Positions 50,128 to 62,093 of a DNA stretch of 64,000 nt are shown here, piece by piece. Under the pieces are notes generated by a model. That model searched no databases and was not told the DNA's origin. It saw only the letters and a program-made list of their open reading frames with translations. Numbering within the stretch: the stretch's first letter is position 1; every line of letters begins with the position of its first letter. Made by a program: the position numbers and the translations under genes. The stretch comes from Eriocheir sinensis (Eukaryota; Arthropoda; Malacostraca; Decapoda; Varunidae), in NCBI RefSeq assembly GCF_024679095.1, contig NW_026111837.1, positions 232,001 to 296,000 of the forward strand. The letters run 5' to 3'.

Positions 50128-51283
50128 CTGATCGCGTGGATAAGAGATTGGCTCACCGACAGAAAACAACGAGTACTACTCAACGGACAGCCTTCCGATT
50201 GGCTACCAGTCACTAGTGGAGTGCCTCAAGGGTCAGTGCTGGGACCCATCCTCTTTATCATATATATCAATGACCTAGAATCAGGACTGAAATCCACAAT
50301 ATCGAAATTTGCAGATGACACCAAGGTGGGTGGAGATGCCCTCACAAAGACCGACTGCGAAATCATTCAGAAAGACCTCAATCACATTATCGAATGGTCG
50401 GAAAAATGGCAAATGTCTTTTAATGTTGACAAATGCAAAGTCATGCACATTGGGTCCCAAAATAGTAACCACACATACATCATGAATGGGAGACCTCTGC
50501 AAGCGATGCAGGAGGAAAAGGATCTTGGAGTCACTATCAGCAGTGACCTGAAACACGCGAATCACTGTAAAAAAGCATACAACAAGGCCAACATTATGCT
50601 CGGGTTCATAGCGAGGAACTTCGAGTGTAAAACACCATACGTGATGCTATCCTTGTATAATTACATAGTAAGACCGCACCTCGAGTATACAGTACAGTTC
50701 TGGTCTCCTAATTACAGAAAGGACATTAATCTACTGGTAAGGATTCAACGACGCGCCACGAAGATGATTCCAACGTTAAGGGCTCAACCGTACGAAGAAC
50801 GACTCAAGCGACTCAATCTCTTTACATTGGAGAAAAAGACGCCTTCGAGGGGATATGTTTCAAGTCTTCAAGTACCTGAAAAAGTTCAGTAACGTCGATT
50901 ACTCCAAATTCTTTGAACTGCAAACCAACTCAAGAACTAGAAATAACGGGTTACCCATTCAGTCAAGTCGATGTAACACAGACATTGGAAGGAGTTTCTT
51001 TTCAAACCGAGTCATCCGCCACTGGAACAATCTTCCCTCAGAAGTAGTAAATGCGAATACCATCAACTCCTTCAAATATAGAATCGACCGTCATTTCGCT
51101 GCGTCAGGAGTAAACTGAATAACGAGGGGCTTCCATCTGCTCCTCAATATCGAGGTGCTTTCATCTGCTCACCAAGCCCCAAGTGGCGGTCGAGCAGATT
51201 AAATCACCCAAGCGGGCGACCTCGTAATGAGCCAATAGGCTTTCTGTTGCCTGCATTTCCATGTTTCCATGTTTCCATGTTTC
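50128..51283 (+). mobile_element. CR1-like LINE, plus-strand fragment (RT C-terminal half and 3' end)
   Basis: It starts inside the RT palm with LIAWIRDWLTDRKQRVLLNG and runs through GVPQGSVLGP, FADDTKVGG, KCKVMHIGS and VRPHLEYTVQFWSP. After a one-base insertion in an A-run (50833-50837) it continues in another frame as FFELQTNSRTRNNGLPIQSS, RSFFSNRVIRHWNNLPSEVV and a natural-looking end AASGVN. A 3' untranslated part and three CATGTTTC repeats follow. It is closely related to the minus-strand copy but carries separate substitutions and breaks. Confidence 0.9.
51260..51283 (+). repeat. 8-bp direct repeats ending the plus-strand LINE
   Basis: There are three CATGTTTC copies followed directly by CTCCTCC. 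They match the tail at 45830-45853. Confidence 0.85.
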
Positions 51284-51567
51284 CTCCTCCTCCTCCTCCT
51301 CCTTCTCTTAATCCTCCACCTCCTCCTCCTCCTCCTTCTTCTCCTCCTAATTCTCTTCTTCCTCCTCCTCTTCTTCCTCCTCTTCCTCCTCCTCCTCCTC
51401 CTCCTCTTCCTCCTCTTCCTCTTCCTCTTTTTCATCCACTTCCATTTCCTCCTCCTCCTCCTCCTCCTCCTCCTCTTCCTCCTCCTCCTCCCTCACCCCA
51501 TTCCTCCTACTTCCTCCTCTTCTTCCTCCTCTTCCTCTTCCTTCTCCTCATCCTCCCCCCTCCTCTT
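51284..51567 (-). repeat. TCC-rich polypyrimidine tract G4 (plus-strand pyrimidine)
   Basis: About 280 bp are almost pure C/T on the plus strand, inverse in polarity to the left-hand tracts. It is shorter than its partner at 45431-45829. Serine, proline and leucine runs in its frames are not genes. Confidence 0.95.
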
Positions 51568-52033
51568 TGTTTTTCGCAGAGGGGACCATACCCCAAACAC
51601 CGTTAATTTTGCCCGGAGCGTTGCTTTCAGGCCATGAACGGCTTCCTCATCCTTTTCTACATCAGATGAAATGCCTCTGGGAAAAAAAAAAGGAATTAAA
51701 GCGGTTTTTTTTTGTAAATAAAAAAAATCACCGAAGATTCTGACAGTTATTTGCAAATATTTCCGCTATTTTTTGTCTTAGAGCAATTCTGAGTGTACCA
51801 TTCGATTCGTCGGAGTTTTCTGCATCGATTAGGTACCCTTTGCAAAGTTCAGAGTAAAAACTAAGCGAGAAATATCGCTTTTTCCATACATGTCGACACA
51901 ACACCCAACCTTATGAATTGCTGTTCCCTTACCTTAACCTAACTCGATTTCACGAGTTAGGTTAGAGTAAGAAAACAGCAATTCATAAGGTTAGGTGTTG
52001 AATGATGGGTCAAAAGAAGAAGAGGAAGAAGAC
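51568..52033 (-). repeat. Hairpin block C12, inverted, inner right arm
   Basis: Reading the minus strand, the hairpin (51896-52000) precedes the monomer with GGGGTATGGTCCCC and GATGAGGAAG marks. It is the inverted equivalent of the inner part of 44885-45430. On its outer side it joins a 40-bp array rather than a C-rich array. Confidence 0.87.
51896..52000 (-). repeat. Hairpin, copy 12 (inverted)
   Basis: The stem tip is perfect (AACTCG, ATTTCA, CGAGTT) and the arms contain AACCTAACTCG and GAGTTAGGTTAGAG. The outermost pairs on one side have mutated. Confidence 0.9.
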
Positions 52034-53595
52034 CTTCACCAAGGACTGATCATGTACTACACTCGTGATATGGATTCACCATGGCCCGATCATGTGCTAG
52101 ACTCGTGGTATGAGCTCACCACGGCCTGATCATGTGCTAGACTCGTGATATGTGTTCACCACGGCCTGATCATGTCCTAGACTCGTGGTATGAGCTCACC
52201 ACGGCCTGATCATGTGCTAGACTCGTGATATGTGTTCACCACGGCCTGATCATGTCCTAGACTCGTGGTATGAGTTCACCACGGCCTGATCATGTGCTAG
52301 ACTCGTGATATGTGTTCACCACGGCCTGATCATGTCCTAGACTCGTGATATGTGTTCACCACGGCCTGATCATGTGCTAGACTCGTGATATGTGTTCACC
52401 ACGGCCTGATCATGTCCTAGACTCGTGGTATGAGTTCACCACGGCCTGATCATGTGCTAGACTCGTGATATGTATTCACCACTGCCTGATCATGTCCTAG
52501 ACTCGTGGTATGAGTTCACCACGGCCTGATCATGTGCTAGACTCGTTGTATAAGTTCACCACTGCCTGATCATGTGCTGGACTCGTGATACGCGTTCACC
52601 ACGGCCTGATCATGTGCTGGACTCGTGATATGTTTTCACCAAGGTCTAATCATGTGCTAGACTCGTGTTATGAGTTAACCATGGCCTGACCATGTGCTGG
52701 ACTCGTGATCTGTGTTCACCACGGCCCGATCATGTGCTAGACTCGTTGTATAAGATCACCACTGCCTGATCATGTGCTGGACTCGTGATACGCGTTCACC
52801 ACTGCCTTATCATGAGCTGGACTCGTGATATGTTTTCACCACGGCCTAATCATGTGCTACACTCGTGTTATGAGTTCACCACGGACTGATCATGTGCTAG
52901 TCTCGTGATATGTATTCACCACTGCCTGATCATGTGCTAGACTCGTGGTATGAGTTCACCATGGACCGATCATGTACTAGACTCGTGGTATGAGTTCACC
53001 ACGGCCTGACCATGTGCTGGACTCGTGATCTGTGTTCACCACGGCCTGATCATGTGCTAGACTCGTGATATGTATTCACCACTGCCTGATCACGTGCTAG
53101 ACTCGGGGTATGAGTTCACCACTGCTTGATCATGTGCTGGACTCGTGATACGCGTTCACCACGGCCTGATCATATGCTGGACTCGTGATATGTGATCACC
53201 ACGGCCTGATCATGTGCTAGCCTCATTATATGTATTCACCACGGCCCGATCGCGTGCTAGACTCGTGGGATGAGTTCAACACGGCTCGATCATTTGCTGG
53301 ACTAATGATATGGATTCACCATGGCCCGATCATGTGCTAGACTCGTGATATATATTCACCACGGCCTGATCATGTACTAGACTCGTGATATGGATCCAAC
53401 CTGGCCCGACAATGTGCTGAACTAGAGATATGTGCTCACCACGGCCTGATTCTATGCTGGACTCGTGATATGTATTCACCACGCCCTGATCCTGTGCTGG
53501 ACTCGTCATATGTGTTCACCACGTCCTGATCATGTGCTACACTAGTAATATGGACTCCCCATGGCCTGAACATGTACTAGACTCGTGATATGATC
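52034..53595 (-). repeat. 40-bp satellite array R1, inverted, about 39 units
   Basis: Units read GACTCGTGATATGTGTTCAC plus CACGGCCTGATCATGTGCTA on the plus strand. The first third has an 80-bp dimer rhythm, with CATGTCCTAG alternating with CATGTGCTAG near 52180-52500. Confidence 0.95.
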
Positions 53596-54034
53596 TTTTT
53601 CCTCCTCCTCCTTCATGTCTTCTTCCTCCTCCCTTTCTTCCTAATCCTACTCCTCCTCCTCTTCCTACTTCTCCTCCTCCTCCTCTTCCTCTTCCTCCTC
53701 CTCTTATTCCCCCTCTTCTTCTTCCTCCTCTTCCTCCTCCTCTTCCTCCTCCTCCTCCTCCTTTTCTTCCTCCTCATTCTCCTCCTATTCCTCCTCCTCC
53801 TCATCCTCCTCCTTCCTCCTCCTTCCTCCCCTCATTCCTACTACTTCCTCCTTTTCTTCCTCCTCTTCCTCTTCATCCTCCTCCTTTTCCTCCTCCTCTT
53901 CCTCTTCTTCATCCACTTCCTCCTCCTCCTCCTCTTCCTCCTCCTCTTCTTCCTCCTCTTCCTCTTCTTCAACCACTTCCTCTTCCTCCTCCTCCTCCTC
54001 CTCCTCTTCCTCCTCATCCTCTTCCTCCACATCC

Positions 54035-54065
<31 letters not shown>

Positions 54066-55528
54066 TCCTCTCCTCCTCCTCCTTCTTCTCTTCCTCCTCC
54101 TTCTCCTCCTCCTCCTCCTCCATCTCTTCCTCTATCTCCTCCTCCTCCTCCTCCTCCTCCTCCTCCTCCTCCTCCTCTTTCTTCTCTTCTTCCTCCTCCT
54201 CCTCCTCCTTCTTTTCTTCCTCCTCCTTCCTTTCTTCCTCCTCCTCCTCCTCCTCCTCCTCTTCCTTCTCCTCCTCCTCCTCCTCTTCCTCCTCCTCTTA
54301 TTTCCTTTTTTCCTCTTCCTCCTCTTCCTCCTCCTTTTCCTCCTCCTACTCCTCCTTCTCTTCCTCCTCCTCCTCCTCCTCCTCCTCCTCCTCTTCGTCC
54401 TCCTTCCTCCTCCTTCCTCCCCTCATTCCTACTACTTCTTCCTTTTCTTCCTCCTCTTCCTCTTCCTCCTCCTCTTATTCCCCCTCTTCTTCTTCCTCCT
54501 CTTCCTCCTCCTCTTCCTCCTCCTCCTCCTCCTTTTCTTCCTCCTCCTTCTCCTCCTATTCCTCCTCCTCCTCATCCTCCTCCTTCCTCCTCCTTCCTCC
54601 CCTCATTCCTACTACTTCCTCCTTTTCTTCCTCCTCTTCCTCTTCATCCTCCTCCTTTTCCTCCTCCTCTTCCTCTTCTTCATCCTCTTCCTCCTCTTCC
54701 TCCTCTTCCTCCTCCTCTTCTTCCTCCTCTTCCTCTTCTTCAACCACTTCCTCTTCCTCCTCCTCCTCCTCCTCTTCCTCCTCATCCTCTTCCTCCACAT
54801 CCTTCTCCTCTTCCTCCTCTTCCTCCTCCTTCCTCTCCTCCTCCTCCTTCTTCTCTTCCTCCTCCTCCTCCTCCTCCTCCTCCATCTCTTCTTCTTCCTC
54901 CTCCTCCTCCTCCTCCTCCTCCTCCTCCTCCTCCTCCGCCTCCTCTTTCTTCTCTTCTTCCTCCTCCTCCTCCTCCTTCTTTTCTTCCTCCTCCTTCCTT
55001 TCTTCCTCCTCCTCCTCCTCCTCCTCTTCCTTCTCCTCCTCCTCCTCCTCTACCTCTTCCTCCTCCTCTTATTTCCTTTTTTCCTCTTCCTCCTCTTCCT
55101 CCTCCTTTTCCTCCTCCTACTCCTCCTTCTCTTCCTCCTCCTCCTCCTCCTCCTCCTCCTCTTCGTCCTCCTTCCTCCTCCTTCCTCCCCTCATTCCTAC
55201 TACTTCTTCCTTTTCTTCCTCCTCTTCCTCTTCCTCCTCCTCCTTTTCCTCCTCATCTTCCTCTTCTTCATCCACTTTCTCCTCTTCCTCCTCCTCCTCC
55301 TCTTCCTCCTCCTCCTCCTCTTCTTTAACTACTTCCTCTTCCTCTTCCTCCTCCTACTCCTCCTCCTCCTCCTCTTCTTTCTCTTCTTCCTCCTCCTCCT
55401 CCTCCTCCTCCTCCTTCTCTTAATCCTCCTCCTCCTCCTTCTCTTAATCCTCCTCCTCCTCCTCCTCCTCCTTCATCTCCTCCTCCTTCTCTTCTTCCTC
55501 CTCCTCTTCTTCCTCCTCTTCCTCCTCC

Positions 55529-55563
<35 letters not shown>

Positions 55564-55700
55564 CTCCTTTTCATCCACTTCCATTTCCTCTTCCTCCACC
55601 TCCTCCTCTTCCTCCTCCTCCTCCCTCACCCCATTCCTCCTACTTCCTCCTCTTTTTCCTCCTCCTCCTCTACCGTCTCCTCTTCCTCCCCCCTCCTCTT
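53596..55700 (-). repeat. TCC-rich tract G5, 2.1 kb, internally duplicated
   Basis: This is the longest homopyrimidine tract of the window, with very few purines on the plus strand. The segment around 53690-54460 is repeated 771 bp downstream, shown by the CTTATTCCCCCTCTTC and TTATTTCCTTTTTTCC marks. A 726-codon open frame of L, F and P is forced by composition and is rejected as a gene. Confidence 0.95.
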
Positions 55701-56159
55701 TGTTTTTCGCAGAAGGGACCATACCCCAAACACCGTTAATTTTGCCCGGAACGTTGCTTTCAGGCCATGAACGGCTTCCTCATCCTTTTCTACATCAGAT
55801 GAAATGCCTCTGGGAAATAAAAAAAAGGAATTAAAGCAGTTTTTTTTTGGTAAATCAAAAAAATCACCGAAGATTCTGAGAGTTATTTGCACATATATCC
55901 GCTATTTTTTGTCTTAGAGCAATTCTGAGTGTACCATTCGATTCGTCGGAGTTTTCTCCATCGATTAGGTACCCTTTCCAAAGTTCAGAGTAATAACTAA
56001 GCGAGAAATATCACTTTTTCCATACATGTCGACACAACACCCAACCTTATGAATTGCTGCTCCCTTACCTTAACCTAACTCAATTTCACGAGTAAGAAAA
56101 CAGCAATTCATAAGGTTGGGTGTTGTATTGTGGGTCAAAAGAAGAAGAGGAAGAAGACC
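55701..56159 (-). repeat. Hairpin block C13, inverted
   Basis: The monomer (with GGGACCATACCCC on the plus strand) is followed by a shortened hairpin (56032-56127). It then enters the 40-bp array through the GACCTTCACCAAGGACTGATC joint. Confidence 0.86.
56032..56127 (-). repeat. Hairpin, copy 13 (TTAGG part of one arm deleted)
   Basis: The arm following the loop lacks about 10 bases (CACGAGTAAGAAAACAGC instead of CACGAGTTAGGTTAGAG..). The stem tip therefore can no longer close fully. The outer stem is intact. Confidence 0.87.
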
Positions 56160-59100
56160 TTCACCAAGGACTGATCATGTACTACACTCGTGATGTGGAT
56201 TCACCATGGCCCGATCATGTGCTAGACTCGTGGTATGAGTTCACCACGGCCTGATCATGTGCTGGACTCGTGATATGTGTTCACCACGGCCTGATCATGT
56301 GCTGGACTCGTGATATATGTTCACCACGGCCTGATCATGTGCTGGACTCGTGATATGTGTTCACCACGGCCTGATCATGTGCTACACTCGTTGTATAAGT
56401 TCACCACTGCCTGATCATGTGCTGGACTCGTGATACGCGTTCACCACGGCCTGATCATGTGCTGGACTCGTGATACGCGTTCACCACGGCCTGATCATGT
56501 GCTGGACTCGTGATATGTTTTCACCACGGCCTAATCATGTGCTAGACTCGTGGTATGAGTTCACCACGGCCTGATCATGTGCTAGACTCGTGGTATGAGT
56601 TCACCACGGCCTGATCATGTGCTGGACTCGTGATACGCGTTCACCACGGCCTGATCATGTGCTGGACTCGTGATATGTTTTCAACACGGCCTAATCATGT
56701 GCTAGACTCGTGTTATGAGTTCACCACGGCCTGATCATGTGCTAGACTCGTGATATGTATTCACCACTGCCTGATCATGTGCTAGACTCGTGGTATGAGC
56801 TCACCATGGACCGATCATGTACTAGAGTCGTGGTATGAGTTCACCACAACCTGACCATGTGCTGCACTCGTGATATGTGTTCACCACGTCCTGATCATGT
56901 GCTACACTAGTAATATGGATTCATCATGGCCTGAACATGTACTAGACTCGTGGTATGGATTCACCAAGGCCCGATCATGTGCTGTACTCGTGATATGTAT
57001 TCACAACGGCCTCATCATGTGCTAGACTCGTGATATGTATTCACCACTGCCTGATCATGTGCTAGACTCGTGGTATGAGTTCTCCATGAACCGATCATGT
57101 ACTAGACTTGCGGTATAAGTTCACCACGGCCTGACCATGTGCTGGACTCGTGATCTGTATTCACAACTGCCTGATCATGTGCTAGACTCGTGGTTTGAGT
57201 TCACCATGGACCGATCATATACTAGACTCGTGGTATGAGTTTACCACGGCCTAATCATGTGCTGAACTCGTGATATGTGTTCACCACGGCCCGATCGTGT
57301 GCTAGACTCGTGGTATGAGTTCACCACAACCTGACCATGTGCTGCACTCGTGATATGTGTTCACCACGTCCTGATCATGTGCTACACTAGTAATATGGAT
57401 TCATCATGGCCTGAACATGTACTAGACTCGTGGTATGGATTCACCAAGGCCCGATCATGTGCTGTACTCGTGATATGTATTCACAACGGCCTCATCATGT
57501 GCTAGACTCGTGATATGTATTCACCACTGCCTGATCATGTGCTAGACTCGTGGTATGAGTTCTCCATGAACCGATCATGTACTAGACTTGCGGTATAAGT
57601 TCACCACGGCCTGACCATGTGCTGGACTCGTGATCTGTATTCACAACTGCCTGATCATGTGCTAGACTCGTGGTTTGAGTTCACCATGGACCGATCATAT
57701 ACTAGACTCGTGGTATGAGTTTACCACGGCCTAATCATGTGCTGAACTCGTGATATGTGTTCACCACGGCCTGATCATGTGCTAGCCTCGTAATATGTAT
57801 CCACCACGGCCCGATCGTGTGCTAGACTCGTGGGATGAGTTCAACACGGCCCGATCATTTGCTGGACTAGTGATATGGATTCACCATGGCCCGATCATGT
57901 GCTAGAATCGTGATATGTATTCACCACGGCCTGATCATGTACTAGACTCGTGATATGGATCCACCATGGCCTGACAATGTGCTGAACTAGAGATATGTGC
58001 TCACCACGGCCTGATTCTATGCTGGACTCGTGATAAGTGTTCACCACGTCTTGATCATGTGCTGGACTCATGATAAGTGTTCACCACGTCCTGATCATGT
58101 GCTACACTAGTAATATGGATTCATCATGGCCTGAACATGTACTAGACTCGTGATATGGATTCACCATGGCCCGATCATGTGCTGGACTCGTGATATGTAT
58201 TCACCACGGCTTCATCATGTGCTAGACTCGTGATATGGATTCACCATGGCCCGATCATGTGCTGGACTCGTGATATGTATTCACCACGGCTTCATCATGT
58301 GCTGGACTCGTGATATGTGTTCACCACGGCCTGATCATGTGCTGGACTCGTGATATGTGTTCAACATGACCTGATCATGTGCTAGACTCGTGATATGTAA
58401 TCACCACGGTTTGATCATGTGCTAGACTCGTGGTATGAGTTAACCACGGCCTGATCATGTGCTAGACTCGTGATGTGTTCACCACGGCCCGATCATGTGC
58501 TAGACTCGTTGTATAAGTACACCAAAGCCTGATCATGTGCTGGACTCGTGATACGCGATCACCACGGCCTGATCATGTGCTGGACTCGTGATATGTTTTC
58601 ACCACGGCCTAATCATGTGCTAGACTCGTGTTATGAGTTCACCACGACCTGATCATGTGCTAGACTCGTGATATGTATTCACCACTGCCTGATCATGTGC
58701 TAGACTCGTGGTATGAGTTCACCATGGACCGATCATGTACTAGACTCGTGGTTTGAGTTCACCACGGCCTGACCATGTGCTGGACTCGTGATATGTGTTC
58801 ACCACGGCCTGATCATGTGCTAGACTCGTGATATGTATTCACCACTGCCTGATCATGTGCTAGACTCGTGGTATGAGATCACCATGGACCGATCATGTAC
58901 TAGACTCGTGGTATGAGTTCACCACGGCCTAATCATGTGCTGGACTCGTGATGTGTTCACCACGGCCCGATCATGTGATAGACTCGTGGTATAAGTTCAC
59001 CACTGCCTGATCATGTGCTAGACTCGTCGTATGTAATCACCACGGTTTGATCATGTGCTAGACTCGTGGTATGAGTTAACCACGGCCTGATCATGTGCTG

Positions 59101-59681
59101 GACTCGTGATGTGATCACCACGGCCCGATCATGTGCTGGACTCGCGATAAATTTTCACCACGGCCTAATCATTTGCTAGACTCGTGTTATGAGTTCACCA
59201 CGGCCTGACCATGTGCTAGTCTCGTGATATATTTTCACCACGGCCTAATCATGTGCTGGACTCATGATATGTGTTCACCACGGCATGATCATGTGCTAGC
59301 CTCGTAATATGTATTCACCACGGCCCGATCGTGTGCTAGACTCGTGGGATGAGTTCAACACTGCCCGATCATTTGCTGGACTAGTGACATGGATTCACCA
59401 TGGGCCGATCATGTGCTAGACTCGTGGTATGGATTCACCACGCCCTGATCATGTCCTGGACTCATGATATGTGTTCACCACGGCCTCATCATGTGCTACA
59501 CTAGTAATATGGATTCATCACGGCCTGAACATGTACTAGACTCGTGATATGGATTCAGCATGGCCCGATCATGTGCTGGACTCGAGATATGTATTCACCA
59601 CGGCTTCATCATGTGCTAGACTCGTGATATGGATTCACCATGGCCCGATCATATGCTGGACTTGTGATACGTGTTCAAAAC
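56160..59681 (-). repeat. 40-bp satellite array R2, inverted, about 88 units
   Basis: This is the longest 40-bp array. It contains an exact 464-bp internal duplication at a 480-bp (12-unit) offset. The 2-bp short units near 58473 and 58948 match those of the left arrays S3 and S5. The outer end (59640-59681) mirrors the array start next to the left polypurine tracts. Confidence 0.95.
56828..57291 (-). repeat. 464-bp segment duplicated exactly at +480 bp
   Basis: This segment and 57308-57771 are identical by eye across all 12 units, including rare variants such as CATCATGGCCTGAACATG. The first differences appear at the flanking bases. Confidence 0.88.
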
Positions 59682-60195
59682 GGCCTCCTTCTCCTCTTCT
59701 TCCTCCTCCTCCTCCTCCTCCTCCATCTCATCTTCCTCTTCCTACTCCTCCTCCTCCTCCGCCTCCTCCTTCTTCTCTTCTTCTTCCTCCTCCTCCTCCT
59801 TCATGTCTTCTTCCTCCTCCCTTTCTTCCTACTCCTCCTCCTCCTCCTACTCCTCCTCCTCCTCCTCTTCCTCCTCCTCTTATTCCCCCTCTTCCTCTTC
59901 CTCTTCTTCCTCCTCCTCTTCCTCCTCCTCCTCCTTCTCTTCCTCCTCCTCCTCCTCCTCCTCCTCCTCCTCTTCCTCCTCCTTCATCCTCCTTCCTCCC
60001 CTCATTCCTACTACTTCCTCCTTTTCTTCCTCCTCTTCCTCTTCCTCCTCCTCCTTTTCCTCCTCCTCTTCCTCTTCTTCATCCACTTCCTCCTCTTCCT
60101 CCTCCTCTTCCTCCGACTCTTCCTCTTCTTCAACTACTTCCTCTTCCTCCTCCTCCTCCTCCTCCTCTTCCTCCTCTTCCTCTTCCTCCTCATCC

Positions 60196-60226
<31 letters not shown>

Positions 60227-60675
60227 TCTTCTCCTCCTCCTTCTTCTCTTCCTCCTCCTCCTTCTCCTCCTCCATCTCTTCTTCTTCCTCCTCTTCCTCC
60301 TCCTCCTCCTCCGCCTCCTTTTTCTTCTCTTCTTCCTCCTCCTCCTCCTCCTTCTTTTCTTCCTCCTCCTGCCATTCTTCCTCCTCCTCCTCCTCCTCCT
60401 CCCCCTCTTCCTTCTCCTCCTCCTCCTTCTCTTCCTCCTCCTCCTCCTCTTATTCCCTTTCTTCCTCTTCCTCCTCTTCCTTCTCCTTTTCCTCCTCCTA
60501 CTCCTCCTTCTCCTCCTCCTCCTCCTCCTCCTCCTCCTCCTCTTCGTCCTCCTTCTTCCTCCTTCCTCCCCTCATTCCTACTACTTCTTCGTTTTCTTCC
60601 TCCCCTTCCTCTTCCTCCTCCTCCTTTTTTTCCTCTTCTTCCTCTTCTTCATCCACTTCCTCCTCTTCCTCCTCT

Positions 60676-60710
<35 letters not shown>

Positions 60711-61050
60711 TACCTCCTCTTCCTCCTCCTCCTCCTCCTCCTCCTCCTCCTCTTCCTTCTCTTCTTCCTCCTCCTCATCCTCCTCCTCCTTCTCTTAATC
60801 CTCCTCCTCCTCCTCCTCCTCCTTCTCCTCCTCCTTCTCTTCTTCCTCCTCCTCTTCTTCCTCCTCTTCCTCCTCCTCCTCCTCCTCCTCTTCCTCATCC
60901 TCTTCCTCTTCCTCTTTTTCATCCACTCCCATTTCCTCCACTTCCTCCTCTTCTTCCTCTTCCTCCTCCTCCTCCCTCACCCCATTCCTCCTACTTCCTC
61001 CTCTTCTTCCTCCTCTTCCTCTTTCTTCTCCACTTTCTCCCCCCTCCTCT
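59682..61050 (-). repeat. TCC-rich tract G6, 1.37 kb
   Basis: Plus-strand pyrimidine tract between GTTCAAAACGGCC (the array joint shared with tracts G1 and G2 in inverse) and CCCCTCCTCTTTGTTTTTCG (the monomer joint). Three overlapping frames are open over 375-510 codons as S, P and L runs. No gene is called. Confidence 0.95.
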
Positions 61051-61597
61051 TTGTTTTTCGCAGAGGGGACCATACCCCTAACACCGTTAATTTTGCCCGG
61101 AGCGTTGATTTCAGGCCATGAACGGCTTCCTCATCCTTTTCTACATAAGGTGATATACCTTTGGGAAATAAAAAAAGGAATAAAAGCGGTTTTTTTTCTG
61201 TAAATCAAAAAAATCATCGAAGATTCCAGACAGTTATTTGCAAATATATCCGCTATTTTTTATCTCAGAGCAATTCTGAGTGTACCATTCGATTCGTCGG
61301 AGTTTTCTGCATCGATTAGGTACCCTTTGCAAGGTTCAGAGTAAAAACTAAGCTAGAAATATCACTTTTTCCATTCATGTCGACACAACACCCAACCTTA
61401 TGAATTGCTGTTCCCTTAACTTAACCTAACTCGATTTCACGAGTTAGGTTAGAGTAAGAAAACAGCAATTCATAAGATTGGGTGTTGTGTGATGGGTCAA
61501 AAGAAGAAGAGGAAGAAGACCCTGCTCCGCGATGCAGTGGTTACTGTGCACAGCACCGTTATAAGGCCTCAAGAAGAGGAAGAAGATCTACATACTA
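61051..61597 (-). repeat. Hairpin block C14, inverted, with connector
   Basis: Monomer, hairpin (61383-61490) and the connector of about 105 bp (CCCTGCTCCGCGATGCAG on the plus strand) are present. The connector occurs only beside C-rich arrays. Confidence 0.88.
61383..61490 (-). repeat. 108-nt hairpin, copy 14 (inverted)
   Basis: This is full length (51+6+51), with the tip AACTCG, ATTTCA, CGAGTT perfectly matched. Confidence 0.92.
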
Positions 61598-62093
61598 GAA
61601 TTAGGAAATAGGTCATATGGGGTGTCGAGTAGGGGGTTAATGGGATCAGTAAATTGCGTGGTGATAATTAGAGGGGGCGGGGGTCAATAATAAAGGGGGG
61701 GGTTAATGAGAGAAGGTGGAATTCGTAATTAGGTCATATTCGGCTGCGAATGAGGGGTAAATGGGGTTAGTAAATTGCGTGCTGATAATTAAAAGGGGCG
61801 AGGGTTAATGGTAATGGGGGGGGCTAATGGGAGTAGGTGAAACTCGAAAATAGGTCATGCGAGGTGTCGAATACTGGGTAAATGGGGTCAGTAAATTGCG
61901 TGGTGATAACCAGAGGGGGCGGGGGGTTAGGGTAAAAAGGGGGGCTATTTGGAGTATGTGGAATTCGTAGTTAGGTCATGTTCGGTATCGAATAAGGGTA
62001 AATGGGGTCAGTAAATTGCGTGGTGATAATTAAAAGGGGCTGGGGTTAACAGTAATTGGGGGGGCTAGTGGAAGCAGGTGTAATTCGTAGTTA
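61598..62093 (-). repeat. C-rich array A7, inverted (G-rich on plus strand), four units
   Basis: The four units correspond, in inverse order, to 44391-44884. G runs of five to eight occur on the plus strand. It joins the 40-bp array at CGTAGTTACCAAGGCC. Confidence 0.9.

Noticed and set aside
45830..51283. Twin-priming inversion of a single LINE insertion
   Set aside because: Twin priming does not duplicate the RT 3' half, yet both orientations here contain the whole RT C-terminal half and 3' tail.
30235..59681. 40-bp tandem arrays as a possible CRISPR array
   Set aside because: There are no unique spacers: all 40 bp of each unit repeat, copy number is in the hundreds, and the context is eukaryotic.
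31264..61121. E/K/R/G-rich and S/P/L/F-rich reading frames in the GGA/TCC tracts
   Set aside because: All frames on both strands are open because pure GGA/TCC sequence contains no stop. No conserved start, domain or codon pattern was seen.
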